Below are positions 38,815 through 42,335 of a stretch of 42,335 nt of DNA, one piece after another. The DNA is taken from positions 1 through 42,335 of the forward strand of contig JAKQHE010000116.1 of the NCBI GenBank assembly GCA_029573155.1, read 5' to 3'. Numbering within the stretch: the first letter of the stretch is position 1; the number at the start of each line of letters is the position of its first letter. Source of the stretch: a bacterium (lineage in GTDB: Bacteria; UBP6; UBA1177; JAKLFG01). Under the pieces are notes generated by a model. That model saw only the letters and a list, made by a program, of their open reading frames with translations. It searched no databases and was not told the DNA's origin. Position numbers and translations under genes: made by a program.

Positions 38815-38821
38815 GCACGCC
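38777..38821. repeat. 45-bp identical block shared with 39868-39912
   Basis: The two minus-strand lipoprotein genes share an identical 45-bp run covering the upstream edge, the start codon and the codons for FKHFYRLMVVAL. A similar but diverged copy lies at the start of the 64-aa gene (about 37455-37489). These mark duplicated leaders. Confidence 0.85.
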
Positions 38822-38831
38822 TCCCCCTCGC

Positions 38832-39905
38832 TTACTCATCCGGGAACAGGATATCGTCGTTGTTGCCGACCTCGTCAAGCGCGATGACAAGGTCCATCTT
38901 CTGGTATGTGCAGGGGTTTACCAAAGACTCTGTCCACGGCAGTACGGCATCCACCTGCTTACTTTCGAAGTTGCCACCATTCGCGACGCCGTCGGTGTCA
39001 TTGAAAATTAACGGGATCGTCTCCGGTTCACCGATATCGCATCCGTAGTTGGACTGAAGATCTAACTTAAAAATGCCGGTCGCCCCCGTCCTCACGCTTG
39101 TTTCAAAGGAGGTCCCCGCATACGCGACCACTTCGATACCGGTCAAGGTGTCGCCCTGCGCATTCATGACGGTCCCTTGGATACCGAATTCGCATCCCTC
39201 GCAAACATCCGCGCCGGCACAGTTCGGGTCGCTCTGACAGAGGAAGGTCTCCTCATCGCACGAGAAACATTGGGAATTCGGGACAGTGGCGTTGTATGTC
39301 TGGCATTTGCTCTCGCCCACCTTGCAGGCGGACGGAACGCACTGCTTGCCGTCCATGTAAATCTCACCCTGCTTGCAGATGCCGCAGGTCTGGAGCGTCG
39401 CCGTCGAAAGACATTTGATCGACAGGAATCCCTTCGTGCCATAACAACAACCGGATGAACATTTTGTCTCGCCGCAGGCGCTGTCGGTGGCGGTCGTGTT
39501 CAGGCAACGGCTGAGGGCCCTGTTGCATTTTGTTCCGGCGTAGTTCAGGCAGTCGGCATCGGACTGACAACCTTCGGCACACTTGGCGTTGACGCAGATG
39601 AGGCAGGAGCCACACTCATTGTCGGTCTTACAGTTTTTACCGATGTTCCCGTTGTCACAGGCGCTACTGTCGGCATCGATATCGTCATCGGGCTTCACGA
39701 CATCAGGATCGTTGACATCAAGGTCGCTCACATCCATATCGACGCTATCGGCTATATCTTCGTCAAACACATCTTCATCCGCGACACCGTGATCGACCGT
39801 ATCGAGATCGTTATTGATGACGCGCCCCCCCGCACAAGCCATCGTCAAAGTGACGAACAACGCCGCCAGCGCCACGACCATGAGCCGATAGAAGTGTTTG
39901 AACAT
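38832..39905 (-). CDS. 357-aa Cys-rich lipoprotein of the same family
   Basis: ATG 39905; the first 45 bp of gene start and upstream DNA are identical to those of the 187-aa gene. Lipobox TMAC (Cys24), an acidic linker (DEDVFDEDIADSVDMDV...), then about 130 residues with some 26 Cys in repeated short loops (CKTDNECGSCLIC, CGETKCSSGCCYG). This is the dickkopf/EGF-like spacing common in myxobacterial surface proteins. The C-terminal third, CEFGIQGTVMNAQGDTLTGIEVVAYAG...NYGCDIGEPETIPLIFNDTDG, is paralogous to the 187-aa protein and ends GNNDDILFPDE. The YGx[IVL]x[TA]DY motif is missing here. First gene of the four-gene operon. Confidence 0.82.
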   Translation of the reverse strand: MFKHFYRLMVVALAALFVTLTMACAGGRVINNDLDTVDHGVADEDVFDEDIADSVDMDVSDLDVNDPDVVKPDDDIDADSSACDNGNIGKNCKTDNECGSCLICVNAKCAEGCQSDADCLNYAGTKCNRALSRCLNTTATDSACGETKCSSGCCYGTKGFLSIKCLSTATLQTCGICKQGEIYMDGKQCVPSACKVGESKCQTYNATVPNSQCFSCDEETFLCQSDPNCAGADVCEGCEFGIQGTVMNAQGDTLTGIEVVAYAGTSFETSVRTGATGIFKLDLQSNYGCDIGEPETIPLIFNDTDGVANGGNFESKQVDAVLPWTESLVNPCTYQKMDLVIALDEVGNNDDILFPDE

Positions 39906-39947
39906 GCACGCCCTCCCTCGCCGACGACCGCGGCGAAAACCGTTCAC

Positions 39948-39975
39948 ATAGTATCAGACCGGAAATTTAAGTCAA
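39948..39975 (-). promoter_or_regulatory. Sigma70-type promoter of the four-gene lipoprotein operon
   Basis: On the minus strand, TTGACT (39975-39970), a 16-nt spacer and TACTAT (39953-39948), about 43 nt before the start at 39905. Confidence 0.65.
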
Positions 39976-40056
39976 CCGTTCCTCCTTTTTACCTCTAAAA
40001 TTGCTTTTTCCCCATTTTTTGGTTACCTGTGCTGAACATTTTCTTGGGAGTACGCC

Positions 40057-42335
<2,279 letters not shown>

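Noticed and set aside
39976-40056. Promoter for secA
   Set aside because: TTGCTT at 40001 has no acceptable -10 box at 16-18 nt; nothing convincing in this gap.

Overview
The window (roughly 60% GC by eye) reads as a chromosomal segment of a Gram-negative bacterium. It encodes outer-membrane beta-barrels, many lipobox signal peptides, an LPP20-type lipoprotein, an MFP/ABC exporter and SecA. The many lipoproteins with long Asp/Glu-rich linkers just after the lipobox, the FHA/coiled-coil protein and the DUF1566 and Cys-rich lipoproteins resemble what I know from Myxococcota-like or other deltaproteobacterial lineages. That placement is an inference and is weak. Promoters look sigma70-like: many intergenic gaps hold a TTGACN-type -35 box 15-17 nt from a TATAAT-like -10 box.

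Layout. 1-850: end of hpt, then trmB. 862-948: tRNA-Leu(CAG) on the minus strand. 1082-4722: a Fic protein lacking its catalytic core, a lipoprotein, a CAP-domain protein and a cupin fused to a glycosyltransferase-like piece. 4837-8882: a divergent EF-G paralogue translationally coupled to a lipoprotein with three DsbA-like domains. 8925-14867: FHA membrane protein, beta-propeller lipoprotein, Omp85-like barrel and LPP20 lipoprotein. 15038-17191 (minus): a five-gene operon of a 44-aa lipoprotein, three small 2[4Fe-4S] ferredoxins (two with export signals) and an outer-membrane barrel. 17338-21983 (plus): a tightly overlapping carotenoid operon, crtB-GGPP synthase-lycopene cyclase-crtI-cruF, predicted to make a hydroxylated monocyclic carotenoid. 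21990-26776 (minus): a sensor kinase and a three-gene MFP/permease/ATPase exporter. 26914-30497 (minus): a DUF2141 protein and two paralogous lipoproteins. 30632-33931: folE2, and a convergent DUF1566 lipoprotein.

34132-39905 is the most unusual block. A radical SAM/SPASM protein (35643-36740) closely resembles the Bacteroidetes 'rSAM/lipoprotein' maturase as I remember it (TIGR04133). It overlaps the stop codon of a 121-aa lipoprotein with four Tyr-Gly motifs and lies next to four further lipoproteins. These five share a signal peptide (FYKLM/FYRLM). Subsets share a YGx[IVL]x[TA]DY motif, a TLYGC motif, a carboxypeptidase-regulatory-like domain, and an acidic C-terminal tail (DDDTLL-like). 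I propose a multi-substrate radical-SAM lipoprotein modification system, interrupted by a ParE/RHH toxin-antitoxin pair with a clear operator. The window ends inside secA (40057 onward).

No CRISPR array, insertion sequence, phage gene or rRNA was seen, and there is no gene-free stretch over 300 bp.
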